From positions 1-15,510 of the forward strand of contig CAMAHO010000032.1 in NCBI GenBank assembly GCA_945834545.1: a DNA stretch of 15,510 nucleotides. The letters are read 5' to 3'. Shown here in pieces: positions 1 to 8,300 of this stretch. The notes beneath the pieces were generated by a model. That model worked only from the letters and a program-made list of their open reading frames with translations, searched no databases and was not told the origin of the DNA. Made by a program: the position numbers and the translations under genes. This DNA comes from an uncultured Lachnospiraceae bacterium. GTDB taxonomy: Bacteria; Bacillota; Clostridia; Lachnospirales; Lachnospiraceae. The stretch's first letter is position 1. Every line of letters begins with the position of its first letter.

Positions 1-35
1 AAATGTATTTTGATAGAAAGACCAGGTTTGAAGTG

Positions 36-52
36 AATAAATATTATTTATT
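36..52. repeat. AT-only inverted repeat abutting the pta ribosome binding site
   Basis: AATAAAT (36-42) and ATTTATT (46-52) are perfect reverse complements around a 3-base centre, directly before the AGGAGG (53-58) of pta. It could be a weak leader hairpin or an operator half-site pair, but AT-only palindromes arise easily by chance. No convincing promoter is visible in the 66 bases before pta; it presumably lies left of the window. Confidence 0.3.
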
Positions 53-66
53 AGGAGGAAGACTTT

Positions 67-1068
67 ATGTCATACATAGACAGGATAAAGGAGCGTGCTC
101 GTCAGGACAGAAAAACGATTGTCTTACCAGAGTCTAACGACAAAAGAACGCTTCTGGCTGCAGCTAAGGTTATGGAGGAAGGCATTGCCAATATTATTAT
201 GATTGGCTCAGAAGAAAAAATCATGGATGGTGCCGGATGGTTGGAGGTGGATTTGTCAGGGATAACAGTGATAAACCCTAAGACAACACCAAAGCTGGAT
301 GCTTATGTGGAATTACTATATGAGACCAGAAAAGCAAAAGGCATGACACCTGAAAAAGCAAGGGAGATTTTGCTCAACGATTATTTGACTTTCGGAATTG
401 TTATGGTAAAGGCAAATGATGCAGATGGTATGGTTGCAGGTGCTTGTCATTCCACAGCAGATACCTTGCGCCCGGCTTTACAAATTTTAAAGACTGCCCC
501 GGGAGTAAAGCTGGTTTCAGGCTTTTTCGTTATGGATACGGTTTTTAAAGAGATGGGTGATAACGGAGCCTTTATTTTTGCAGATTGTGGATTAAATCAG
601 GATCCTACACCGGAGGAGCTGGCAGCAATTGCAGAGTCCAGCGCCAGAAGCTTCCAGGCCTTGATTGGACCTAAGCCGGTGATAGCTATGCTCAGCCATT
701 CCACCAAAGGTAGTGCTAAGCATGCTTTGGTTGACAAGGTTGCCGAGGCCACCAAGATAGCGCATGAGTTATATCCACATCTGGTATTAGATGGAGAGCT
801 TCAGCCGGATGCAGCGTTATCTCCGGCAGTTGCAAAGACAAAGGCACCGGGAAGTTCTGTGGGCGGAAAAGCCAATGTTCTGATTTTTCCGAACCTGGAC
901 GCAGGTAATATTGGATATAAGCTGGTGCAGAGATTAGGCGGTGCAGAGGCCTACGGACCTATGCTTCAGGGAATTGCAAAGCCTGTAAATGATCTGTCCA
1001 GGGGCTGTTCCTGGGAGGATATTGTGGGTGTAGTAGCGCTTACAGCTGTTCAGGCACAATTAGTTTAA
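67..1068 (+). CDS. pta: Phosphate acetyltransferase (phosphotransacetylase)
   Basis: Cytosolic enzyme that converts acetyl-CoA and phosphate to acetyl phosphate and CoA, the first step of the acetate/ATP-forming branch of fermentation. The 333-residue length matches the short PTA_PTB-only form of clostridia and methanogens, without the N-terminal DRTGG/P-loop extension of the long enterobacterial form. The N-terminus (MSYIDRIKERARQDRKTIVL) and the C-terminal NDLSRGCSWED stretch are typical; S311, R312 and D318 line up with the active-site Ser/Arg/Asp of the Methanosarcina enzyme. ATG at 67 is preceded by AGGAGG at 53-58. ackA starts 15 bp after the stop, so the two are surely cotranscribed. 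Some family members also act on propionyl-CoA or butyryl-CoA, which the sequence alone cannot settle. Confidence 0.97.
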   Translation: MSYIDRIKERARQDRKTIVLPESNDKRTLLAAAKVMEEGIANIIMIGSEEKIMDGAGWLEVDLSGITVINPKTTPKLDAYVELLYETRKAKGMTPEKAREILLNDYLTFGIVMVKANDADGMVAGACHSTADTLRPALQILKTAPGVKLVSGFFVMDTVFKEMGDNGAFIFADCGLNQDPTPEELAAIAESSARSFQALIGPKPVIAMLSHSTKGSAKHALVDKVAEATKIAHELYPHLVLDGELQPDAALSPAVAKTKAPGSSVGGKANVLIFPNLDAGNIGYKLVQRLGGAEAYGPMLQGIAKPVNDLSRGCSWEDIVGVVALTAVQAQLV

Positions 1069-1083
1069 GGAGAGGACAGGAGA

Positions 1084-2283
1084 ATGAAGGTATTAGTTAT
1101 TAACTGTGGAAGTTCATCATTAAAATTTCAATTGATTGATTCGGAAACGGAGAAGGTAATTGCAAAGGGATTGTGTGAACGTATCGGAATTGACGGCAGC
1201 TTGATAAGTTACACCCCTGCCGGTGGAGAAAAGGAAAGCAATGTAACGCCTATGGCGGATCACACAGAAGCAATAAGACTTGTGTTGGAAGCATTGTGTA
1301 ATCCTAAGACAGGAGTTGTAAAAGACTTGTCCGAAATCGACGCTGTAGGCCATAGAATTGTGCACGGAGGGGAGAATTTTACCTCATCCACAATCATTGA
1401 TGAGGAGGTTATCAAGGCCATTGAAAACTGCAGTGAGCTGGCACCGCTTCATAATCCTGCAAATTTGATCGGAATTCGTGCTTGCCAAAAGCTAATGCCG
1501 GGTGTTCCTATGGTGGCTGTATTTGATACTGCATTTCACCAGACTATGCCGGAGGAGGCATATTGTTACGGAATTCCTTATGAGTACTATGAAAAATACA
1601 AAGTTCGTCGTTATGGTTTTCATGGAACCAGTCATTCTTACGTATCGAAAAGAGCGGCTGAGGTGCTAAAGAAACCCTATGAGTCCTTGAAAATCATTGT
1701 TTGCCATCTTGGAAACGGAGCCAGTGTTTCAGCCGTAAAGAATGGCAAGTGCGTGGATACCTCCATGGGACTTACCCCCCTGGAAGGATTGGTTATGGGA
1801 ACCAGGTCAGGTGATGTTGACCCGGCAGTCTTAGAATTTATCGCTCACAAAGAGAACAAATCCATTGACGAGGTGATGAACATTCTTAATAAGAAGTCGG
1901 GTGTTCTGGGTCTTTCCAACAACTTGTCTTCTGATTTTAGAGATATTGAGGCCGGGTATTTAAAGCTGGATGCAAATGCCGTTCGAGCAATGAAGGTATT
2001 TTGCTATCGGGTGGCAAAATATATTGGCGCTTATACCGCAGCCATGAATGGTGTAGATGTAATCTGCTTTACAGCAGGAGTGGGAGAGAACGGTCCCCTT
2101 GTAAGGAACTTAATCTGCAACTATTTAGGCTATCTTGGTATTACCTTGGATGAGGAAGCAAATAACAAAAGAGGCGAGGATATTGTCATCTCTTCCCAGG
2201 ATAGCAGGACAATTGTCATGACGATACCTACAAATGAGGAACTCGCTATAGCAAGAGATACAGTAGCATTGGTTAAGAAATAG
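1084..2283 (+). CDS. ackA: Acetate kinase
   Basis: Transfers the phosphoryl group of acetyl phosphate to ADP, giving acetate and ATP by substrate-level phosphorylation; a cytosolic member of the ASKHA fold (acetate and sugar kinases/Hsp70/actin). The 399-residue length is standard. Both family signatures are present: the N-terminal INCGSSSLKF stretch and the internal YGFHGTSH stretch. R91, D148, H180 and R241 fall at the same numbers as the catalytic residues of the Methanosarcina enzyme, and the C-terminal TNEELAIARDT carries the metal-binding Glu. The start is an ATG 15 bp after the pta stop, with AGGAGA/ACAGGAGA as ribosome binding site. No clear hairpin terminator follows; the next promoter begins 38 bp downstream, so some read-through into yceD-rpmF is possible. 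Confidence 0.97.
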   Translation: MKVLVINCGSSSLKFQLIDSETEKVIAKGLCERIGIDGSLISYTPAGGEKESNVTPMADHTEAIRLVLEALCNPKTGVVKDLSEIDAVGHRIVHGGENFTSSTIIDEEVIKAIENCSELAPLHNPANLIGIRACQKLMPGVPMVAVFDTAFHQTMPEEAYCYGIPYEYYEKYKVRRYGFHGTSHSYVSKRAAEVLKKPYESLKIIVCHLGNGASVSAVKNGKCVDTSMGLTPLEGLVMGTRSGDVDPAVLEFIAHKENKSIDEVMNILNKKSGVLGLSNNLSSDFRDIEAGYLKLDANAVRAMKVFCYRVAKYIGAYTAAMNGVDVICFTAGVGENGPLVRNLICNYLGYLGITLDEEANNKRGEDIVISSQDSRTIVMTIPTNEELAIARDTVALVKK

Positions 2284-2320
2284 AATTTCTCCAATTCCAA
2301 AATGAGACTAAAATTTATGG

Positions 2321-2349
2321 TTGACAAATGACTTGTCCTTTTGTATAAT
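2321..2349 (+). promoter_or_regulatory. Consensus sigma-A promoter of yceD-rpmF
   Basis: TTGACA at 2321-2326 and TATAAT at 2344-2349 are both perfect matches to the housekeeping consensus, with the optimal 17-bp spacer. The expected start of transcription is near 2356, giving a leader of about 37 bases before the yceD ATG. The spacer contains an inverted repeat, described separately. Confidence 0.88.
2323..2337. promoter_or_regulatory. Inverted repeat inside the yceD promoter (possible operator)
   Basis: GACAA (2323-2327) and TTGTC (2333-2337) are perfect reverse complements around ATGAC, overlapping the -35 box and the first part of the spacer. A third TTGTC lies at 2350-2354, just after the -10 box. 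The placement suits a repressor site, but the arms are only five bases and do not match the FapR or FabT consensus that I know. The function is unproven. Confidence 0.3.
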
Positions 2350-2359
2350 TTGTCAGTGT

Positions 2360-2378
2360 GTGAAATAGGATGTTTCAC
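2360..2378 (+). promoter_or_regulatory. Leader inverted repeat between promoter and yceD
   Basis: GTGAAA (2360-2365) and TTTCAC (2373-2378) form a six-base perfect stem that can extend by a T-G and an A-T pair to a tight three-base loop. It starts a few bases after the predicted transcription start and ends just before the TAGGAG ribosome binding site at 2382-2387. It could be a DNA operator, a 5'-stabilising hairpin or chance. Confidence 0.35.
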
Positions 2379-2392
2379 TCGTAGGAGTTTTT

Positions 2393-2914
2393 ATGTTAAT
2401 CAATTTATCGGATGTGTTTCGTACAAGAGATAAGATTGAAGTTGTGGAAATAGCTTGTGAGATGACGGAGTTCCAAAATGGAGTTCAGACTTACAGGATA
2501 GTTTCGAAAGAGCTTAGTCCATTTACTTTTACGAACGTGGAAATCGATAAAGCTAAGATAAACGGTGAAATTGATTTTATCTTTCAAGCCTTGTGTGACA
2601 GATGTGCAGAAGAAATACCTGTGAACATAAAAGTGAATGTTGAACGCTTTGTCTTGTCACCCAGGATTACAACGGAAGATGATCAGATGGAAAGTCCGTT
2701 TATGGACGGCTATCAGATTGATATGGAAGCTTTGATATTTCATGAGATTTTGGAAAACTGGCCTATGAAGATTCTGTGTAAAGAGGATTGCAAAGGCGTT
2801 TGTCCTGTTTGTGGACAGAATCTCAATGTGAGGGAATGCGGATGTGATAGATTTATCCCGGATCCCAGAATGATGGCAATTGCTGATATACTAGAGCGCA
2901 ATAAGGAGGTGTAA
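2393..2914 (+). CDS. yceD: DUF177 / YceD family protein
   Basis: A 173-residue protein of the DUF177 (YceD) family, recognised from its general form and its almost universal position just before rpmF. The biochemical role is not established; YceD homologues have been linked to 23S rRNA accumulation. Seen here: a mixed N-terminal half, a CxxC pair at C68/C71 (ALCDRCAEE), and a Cys-rich C-terminal segment (C129, C133, C137, C140, then more Cys in NVRECGCD) ending in a DPRMMAIADIL helix. The cysteines suggest a bound metal, probably zinc, which is inference. ATG at 2393 has TAGGAG 5 bases upstream. The rpmF ribosome binding site overlaps its last codons, so the two are translated in close sequence. 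Confidence 0.88.
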   Translation: MLINLSDVFRTRDKIEVVEIACEMTEFQNGVQTYRIVSKELSPFTFTNVEIDKAKINGEIDFIFQALCDRCAEEIPVNIKVNVERFVLSPRITTEDDQMESPFMDGYQIDMEALIFHEILENWPMKILCKEDCKGVCPVCGQNLNVRECGCDRFIPDPRMMAIADILERNKEV

Positions 2915-2918
2915 CAAG

Positions 2919-3098
2919 ATGTCTATTTGTCCTAAGAATAAATCTTCCAAAGGTAGAAGAGATAAGAGAAGAGCAAACTGGAAAATGAGTGCTCCTACAT
3001 TGGTTAAATGCAGCAAATGTGGTGCCCTTATGATGCCTCACAGAGTTTGCAAGGCTTGCGGTTCTTACAACAAGAAGCAGGTTGTTGAAGCAGAGTAG
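2919..3098 (+). CDS. rpmF: 50S ribosomal protein L32 (zinc-ribbon form)
   Basis: A 59-residue basic protein, a normal length for L32 of the large ribosomal subunit. The N-terminus (MSICPKNKSSKGRRDKRRAN) has the usual Lys/Arg-rich tail followed by the conserved W and LVKC segment. Two CxxC pairs, C31/C34 and C44/C47, mark this as the zinc-binding (C+) paralogue type rather than the cysteine-free type used under zinc starvation. ATG at 2919 lies four bases after the yceD stop; its strong AAGGAGGTG (2903-2911) sits inside the end of yceD. It ends before a strong intrinsic terminator. Where C+ and C- L32 copies coexist, Zur often controls the C- copy; only this copy is visible here. Confidence 0.95.
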   Translation: MSICPKNKSSKGRRDKRRANWKMSAPTLVKCSKCGALMMPHRVCKACGSYNKKQVVEAE

Positions 3099-3117
3099 TT
3101 TAGTTTCAGAAAATCAG

Positions 3118-3145
3118 ACCTTCCCTGAATAGGGAGGGTTTTTTT
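3118..3145 (+). terminator. Intrinsic terminator after rpmF
   Basis: A nine-base stem (ACCTTCCCT 3118-3126 with AGGGAGGGT 3131-3139, one T-G wobble) with a GAAT loop is followed by a run of seven T (3139-3145). This is a strong rho-independent terminator that closes the yceD-rpmF unit. Confidence 0.92.
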
Positions 3146-3175
3146 CTGTTTGTGGGGACTAAGCTAAATTAAGCC

Positions 3176-3204
3176 TTGATTTTTGAAGAGGCCTTTAGTA
3201 TAGT
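3176..3204 (+). promoter_or_regulatory. Probable sigma-A promoter of plsX-acpP
   Basis: TTGATT (3176-3181; four of six) and TATAGT (3199-3204; five of six) are separated by exactly 17 bp. They sit just after the rpmF terminator and 37 bp before the plsX ATG, where a promoter is needed. No FapR-type operator (TTAGTACC-like palindrome) is recognisable over it. Confidence 0.6.
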
Positions 3205-3240
3205 GAATTCGTATGGAAATTATACATTGGGAGATGAAAT

Positions 3241-4260
3241 ATGGCAGAAATGGTAAATGTGGCTGTAGATGCTATGGGGGGAGATAATGCACCCGGAGAG
3301 ATTGTAAAGGGTGCTGTGGAAGCAATCAATAGGGACAAGAGAGTTAAGGTGTTTCTGGTCGGAAGGAATGAGGCGATTGAGCAGGCACTAAAAGGGTATG
3401 AATATGACAAAGCACAGCTTGAAATTATTCATACAGAAGAAGTGATTGAGACTGCGGAGCCTCCTGTTATGGCTATTCGCAAAAAGAAGGATTCCTCTAT
3501 TGTAAGGGGTATGTATATGGTAAAGGAAGGCATATGTGACGCCTTTGTATCAGCCGGTTCCACCGGAGCTGTTCTTGTAGGTGGACAAGTTATTGTGGGA
3601 CGAATCAAGGGAGTAGAAAGACCACCTTTAGCACCTCTGATTCCAACCCTAAAAGGAGTTAGTTTGTTGCTTGACTGCGGAGCCAATGTGGATGCCAGAC
3701 CATCGCATCTGGTACAGTTTGCTAAAATGGGTTCTGTCTATATGGAACATGTTATGGGAGTTAAAAATCCTAAGGTAGGGATTGTCAATATCGGTGCCGA
3801 GGAGGAGAAGGGAAATGCCTTGGTAAAGGAAACTTTCCCACTTTTGAAGAATTGCCCTGATATTAACTTTGTAGGCAGTGTAGAAGCGAGAGATATTCCC
3901 AATGGTGATGTGGATGTTATTGTGTGTGAAGCCTTCGTCGGTAATGTAGTGTTGAAAATGTATGAAGGCGTTGGAGCAGCCTTGATCAGCAGGGTGAAGC
4001 AGGGAATGATGTCTACACTTCGAAGCAAGCTGGGAGCCTTGCTGGTAAAACCGGCCTTAAAGGAGACTCTTAAAAGCTTTGATACAGAGCAATATGGTGG
4101 TGCCCCTCTGCTTGGATTGAACGGTCTTGTTGTAAAGACACACGGAAGCAGCAAGGCTATTGAAGTTAAGAATTCTATCCTTCAATGTATTGCATTTAAG
4201 GAAGAAGATATAAATGAAAAAATGAAAGGCAAAATTGTCCCTAAGGACATTGCAGAATAG
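3241..4260 (+). CDS. plsX: Phosphate acyltransferase PlsX
   Basis: Peripheral-membrane enzyme that converts acyl-ACP and phosphate to acyl-phosphate and ACP; PlsY then uses acyl-phosphate to acylate glycerol-3-phosphate, starting phospholipid synthesis. The 339-residue length is normal. The diagnostic N-terminus VAVDAMGGDNAPGEIVKGAV is present, as are SAGSTGAVL and the YGGAPLLGLNG segment near the C-terminus. ATG at 3241 follows GGGAG (3229-3233) by seven bases; ATG at 3250 is a less well placed alternative. The substrate carrier gene acpP follows after 18 bp, so enzyme and substrate protein are cotranscribed. Unlike many Firmicutes clusters, no fapR precedes plsX and no fabD/fabG lies between plsX and acpP. 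Confidence 0.96.
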   Translation: MAEMVNVAVDAMGGDNAPGEIVKGAVEAINRDKRVKVFLVGRNEAIEQALKGYEYDKAQLEIIHTEEVIETAEPPVMAIRKKKDSSIVRGMYMVKEGICDAFVSAGSTGAVLVGGQVIVGRIKGVERPPLAPLIPTLKGVSLLLDCGANVDARPSHLVQFAKMGSVYMEHVMGVKNPKVGIVNIGAEEEKGNALVKETFPLLKNCPDINFVGSVEARDIPNGDVDVIVCEAFVGNVVLKMYEGVGAALISRVKQGMMSTLRSKLGALLVKPALKETLKSFDTEQYGGAPLLGLNGLVVKTHGSSKAIEVKNSILQCIAFKEEDINEKMKGKIVPKDIAE

Positions 4261-4278
4261 TTAGAAAGGATTAAAGTT

Positions 4279-4512
4279 ATGGAATTTGAAAAGTTGAAAA
4301 AAGTAATTGCTGAGGTTTTAAATGTAGATCCGGAGGAAATCACTATGGAAACGACCTTTTCTGAGGATCTTGGAGCGGATTCTTTGGATGTTTTTCAGAT
4401 TATTATGGGAATTGAGGAGGAGTTTGATATTGAGGTTCCTGCAGAACAAGCAGAAAAGATTAGTACTGTTGAGGAAGCAGTTGAACTGATTAAGAGCGCT
4501 TTGAATCAATAG
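4279..4512 (+). CDS. acpP: Acyl carrier protein
   Basis: A 77-residue, strongly acidic four-helix carrier that holds growing fatty-acyl chains on a 4'-phosphopantetheine arm in the cytosol. The attachment serine is S35 in the DLGADSLDVFQ motif, and helix II continues as IIMGIEEEFDIEVPAEQAEK, typical of type II fatty-acid ACPs. ATG at 4279 is preceded by AAAGGA (4265-4270) at good spacing. It is the last gene of the plsX unit, ending 31 bp before a long terminator hairpin. The position beside plsX and the lack of polyketide or peptide-synthetase genes favour the housekeeping ACP over a specialised carrier. Confidence 0.96.
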   Translation: MEFEKLKKVIAEVLNVDPEEITMETTFSEDLGADSLDVFQIIMGIEEEFDIEVPAEQAEKISTVEEAVELIKSALNQ

Positions 4513-4543
4513 ATTTCTTTTAAGATAAATGAAATAGGATAAC

Positions 4544-4584
4544 AAAAACAAGTATTCCTGTTGGAATTAGGAATACTTGTTTTT
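4544..4584 (+). terminator. Intrinsic terminator after acpP, probably bidirectional in form
   Basis: ACAAGTATTCCT (4548-4559) pairs perfectly with AGGAATACTTGT (4569-4580) around a nine-base loop; flanking AAAA (4544-4547) and TTTT (4581-4584) extend the stem to 16 pairs and give a U-tract in either direction. It separates plsX-acpP from rnc, whose ATG is only 22 bases beyond the end. Confidence 0.9.
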
Positions 4585-4589
4585 ACATT
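4561..4589 (+). promoter_or_regulatory. Weak candidate promoter of rnc overlapping the terminator
   Basis: TTGGAA (4561-4566) and TACATT (4584-4589), each four of six to consensus, are 17 bp apart and span the loop and right arm of the acpP terminator. Transcription would start near 4596, leaving a leader of only about ten bases. It is the only visible pair close before rnc, but matches of this quality occur by chance; terminator read-through is the alternative. Confidence 0.3.
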
Positions 4590-4606
4590 ATCGGTAAGGG
4601 GGAAGC

Positions 4607-5314
4607 ATGGAATTTATACCTGAAGATTTTGAGAACAGAATCAAGTATACCTTTCACAACAAAAATTTGCTTCAGCAGGCATTGACCCACAGTTCCTTTA
4701 CAAACGAACAGAAGATAAATCGGAAACCAAACTACGAACGTTTAGAGTTCTTGGGGGATGCCGTATTGGAAATGGTATCCAGTGAGTTTTTGTTCCATAG
4801 GTATCCACATGAAAAAGAAGGAACTCTTTCAAAAATGAGAGCATCCATGGTATGCGAACCTTCTTTGGCATTTTGTGCCAGAGAAATTGGTCTTGAAAAT
4901 TTCATTTTCTTAGGGAAAGGCGAGGAGCAGACCGGTGGGAGAGACAGAGATAGTATCGTATCGGATGTCATGGAGGCTGTCATTGGAGCAATCTATTTAG
5001 ATGGCGGAATTGAGCAGGCAAAAAAATATATTCTTTCATATGTCTTGAATGACCTGGAAAACAAAACCTTGTTTTACGATAGCAAGAGTAATCTTCAGGA
5101 GCTTGCCCAAGGGAAACTAAAGCAGGAAGTAAAGTATAAAATAGTTGAAAACACAAGTCATTTACCGGAAGAATTATTCAAAGCAGAGGTTTATTTGGAT
5201 TCTGTACTTTATGCAGAAGGAAAAGGACGGACAAAGAAGGCGGCAGAAGCAGAAGCAGCATACAAAGCGCTGTTAGTTTTGAGGGATAAAGGGTATGTAT
5301 TTAAAAAGTATTGA
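4607..5314 (+). CDS. rnc: Ribonuclease III
   Basis: Double-strand-specific endoribonuclease that processes the rRNA precursor and regulates structured RNAs and mRNAs; in Gram-positives it also trims scRNA/SRP RNA precursors. The 235-residue length is standard. Residues 1-150 form the RNase III domain with the signature ERLEFLGDAVLEM; the Mg-binding catalytic residues are E47, D51, D120 and E123 (SDVMEAVIGAIYLDGG). Residues about 160-230 form the double-stranded RNA-binding domain, ending in TKKAAEAEAAYKALL. ATG at 4607 follows TAAGGGGG. The last 20 bases overlap the start of smc in another frame, which suggests translational coupling. The rnc-smc-ftsY order is a well-known conserved cluster in Firmicutes. 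Confidence 0.97.
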   Translation: MEFIPEDFENRIKYTFHNKNLLQQALTHSSFTNEQKINRKPNYERLEFLGDAVLEMVSSEFLFHRYPHEKEGTLSKMRASMVCEPSLAFCAREIGLENFIFLGKGEEQTGGRDRDSIVSDVMEAVIGAIYLDGGIEQAKKYILSYVLNDLENKTLFYDSKSNLQELAQGKLKQEVKYKIVENTSHLPEELFKAEVYLDSVLYAEGKGRTKKAAEAEAAYKALLVLRDKGYVFKKY

Positions 5315-8300
5315 GATACAGGGATTTAAGTCATTTGCAAATAAGATAGTGCTACAATTTCATAATGGAATCACCGGTATTGTCGGACCGAATGGCAGTG
5401 GAAAAAGCAATATTGCTGACGCAGTCAGATGGGTATTGGGAGAACAGCGAATCAAGCAGCTTCGTGGTGGCACCATGCAGGATGTGATTTTCTCCGGCAC
5501 TGAGCTTAGGAAACCCCTAAGCTATGCTTATGTTGCAATTACCTTGGATAATTCAGATCATCAGCTGGCGGTGGACTATGAGGAGGTCACAGTTGCCAGA
5601 CGCATCTATCGTTCGGGAGAAAGCGAATACCTGATTAATGGAACTGTGTGCCGTCTGCGAGATGTAAATGAATTATTCTATGATACCGGTATTGGTAAAG
5701 AGGGATATTCCATTATCGGACAGGGGCAGATTGATAAAATCTTAAGTGGTAAACCGGAAGAAAGACGAGAGCTGTTTGACGAGGCGGCAGGTATTGTTAA
5801 GTTTAAAAGGCGTAAGGCTGGTGCTATTGCAAAACTGGAAAATGAGAAACAAAATCTGGTTCGCGTAACGGATATTCTGGGGGAATTGGAAAAGCAGACT
5901 GGCCCTTTGGAAAGACAGGCTGAGACTGCCAAAATATACCTTAAGAAAAAAGAGAATTTAAAGGTTTTAGATATCAATGTCTTTTTGATTGAAAGCGAGA
6001 AGATTCGTGAGCAGTTATCTGAATTGGAGGAGAAACTCAAAATATCCAACGATGAGTTGACGGATACTGTAGAGCAGTACGAAGGAATCCGTGTGGAGTA
6101 TGATCAGGTTCAAAGCCTGTTAGAGGAATTGGAACAGTTAATTGAACAGGAAAGAACGAAATTGGCTGACGCCGGGTTATTGCGTGGTAAATTAGAAAAT
6201 CAGATTGATATACTGAAGGAGCAGATTCATTCTGCCCAAGGAAGCAGGAAACATTTAGAGTCTCGAATGGAAGGCTTGCAGGCTGAGATTGAAAGTCGTA
6301 AAGGGGAGTCCGCAGCCATCCAAAAGGAGAAGGAAGAAACTGATGCGGCATTACAGGATATCAGTCTGGAAACAGCTAAGGTAAAAGAAAAACTAGCGGA
6401 TATTCAAGAGAAAATAGCGCAGCTTAACAACCAAATAGAAACCGGGAAAAATACCATTATGGAGGAACTAAACAAGAGGGCCGCCATTAAGTCCAAAATG
6501 GGTCGTTTTGACACTATGATGGAGCAGATTAATATCCGGAAGTCAGAGTTGAATTCTAAAATTCTTCGGGCAAAATCAGATGAAGAAGCCCGAGAAAAGA
6601 ACATGCAGGAGCTGGAGCAAAAACAAAACGAGGTTAACGGGGAGTTACTGAGGCTGGATGAAAGCGTTGCACAGAAAGAGAGTGCACTGGGCGATTTCAG
6701 AGAGGAGCTGACCAAAAAGGACGAAGCTTTACGAAACCTCCAAAGCCTATATCATCAGGAAAAATCAAAATATGAGGCATTATCCAATTTGACGGAGCGC
6801 TATGAAGGATATGGCGGCTCTGTTAAAAAGGTAATGGAGCAGAAGGACACCTATAAGGGGATTATTGGTGTTGTTGCAGATATTATTAAAGTTGAACCCA
6901 AATATGAAACAGCCATTGAAACGGCCTTGGGCGGAAATATTCAAAATGTAGTTACCAAGGATGAGGATACTGCGAAAAAGGTCATTCAGTACTTAAAACA
7001 GAACAAACTTGGTCGAGCAACCTTTTTGCCCTTAACCAGTATCAAAAACCCCCAGGAATTTAAGAATCCGGATTCCCTTATGGAGCCGGGGGCAATTGGT
7101 ATGGCAGATACCTTGGTTACAATCAAGGATGAATATAGGGACGTAGCAAAGGCTATGCTGGGCAGGATACTTGTGGTTGACAATGTAGATAATGCTGTTA
7201 AAATCGCAAGAAAATATGAGTACGGAATTCGTATGGTCACCCTGGAAGGAGAGTTACTGGTTCCGGGAGGAGCCATCAGTGGAGGTGCATTTAAGAATAA
7301 CAGCAATCTCTTAGGCAGAAGAAGAGAACTGGAGGAACTGGAAAAGAATACGAAGAAGCTTCTTTCGCAAATTGATGAAAAAAATCGTGAAATCGATACC
7401 GTAAAAGCCAACAGAAATAAGCTTCGCCTGGAGATTGAAAACCTGAAGGGTAAAATCCAGCAAAAAACAATAGAGCTTAACACCTTAAAAGTAAGCATAT
7501 CTCAAGCGAAAGAAAGAATGGAGGAGGAGACTTACGGCGTTCAGAGTCTTCGAATGGAAGAAAAGGAAATTGAAGCAAGGATTCTGGAGGTGCGTGAATC
7601 CAAAGAGAGCGTAAATGATGAATTGGTTCAAAGCGAACAGCTGGAGAAGACAACGCAGGAAAAAATCAAACAGTATCAGTCTGATTTGGAGCAGCTTAGA
7701 TTATGTGAAACGACTACTCTCGCCACCTATAATGAATGGGAGCTTAAAGTAGAAACAATGCGACAAACACAGGGCTTTAAGCAAAACAATCTGGACAGAA
7801 TCAATTCTGAAGTGGAACGATACCAAGGGGAGCTTTCAGAGGTGGAAGCTGCACTTTCCATGAATGCAACTGATGTAGACGAAAAACGAAAAAGTATCGA
7901 AAGTATACAACAGCAGATACAGATTTCTAACGAAACCAAAGCAGAGGGAGAAGTTAAGCTACAGGAAGCTTTGCAAAAGAAGGAAAATTTAACTGCAAAA
8001 CAAAAGAAATTCTTTAATACCAGAGAAGAATTAGCAGAAAAGAAGAGCTTGTTGGAAAAACAGGTATATCAGCTGAATGCCAATAAAGAAAAACTTGAGG
8101 GTGGTATAGAGTTCAAGATTAACTACATGTGGGAAGAATATGAGCTAACTCTTTCCGATGCAGCTAGTTTGAGAAATCCTGAGCTTACGAATCTTTCGGA
8201 AATGAAACGAGATATTGCGGATATAAAAGACCAAATCAAAAAATTGGGAAATGTCAATGTCAATGCGATAGAAGAATATCGAGACTTGATGGAGCGTTAT

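Noticed and set aside
3171..3197. Imperfect AAGCCT...AGGCCTT repeat before plsX
   Set aside because: The arms do not pair cleanly and the centre is long; it is not a credible hairpin or FapR operator.
3738..4154. 138-residue minus-strand open frame within plsX
   Set aside because: Shadow of a clearly real plsX; no start signal, no recognisable domain.
6986..7498. 170-residue open frame on the minus strand within smc
   Set aside because: It is the antisense of charged coiled-coil and hinge codons, giving low-complexity Ser/Phe/Leu-rich sequence with no binding site or family resemblance.
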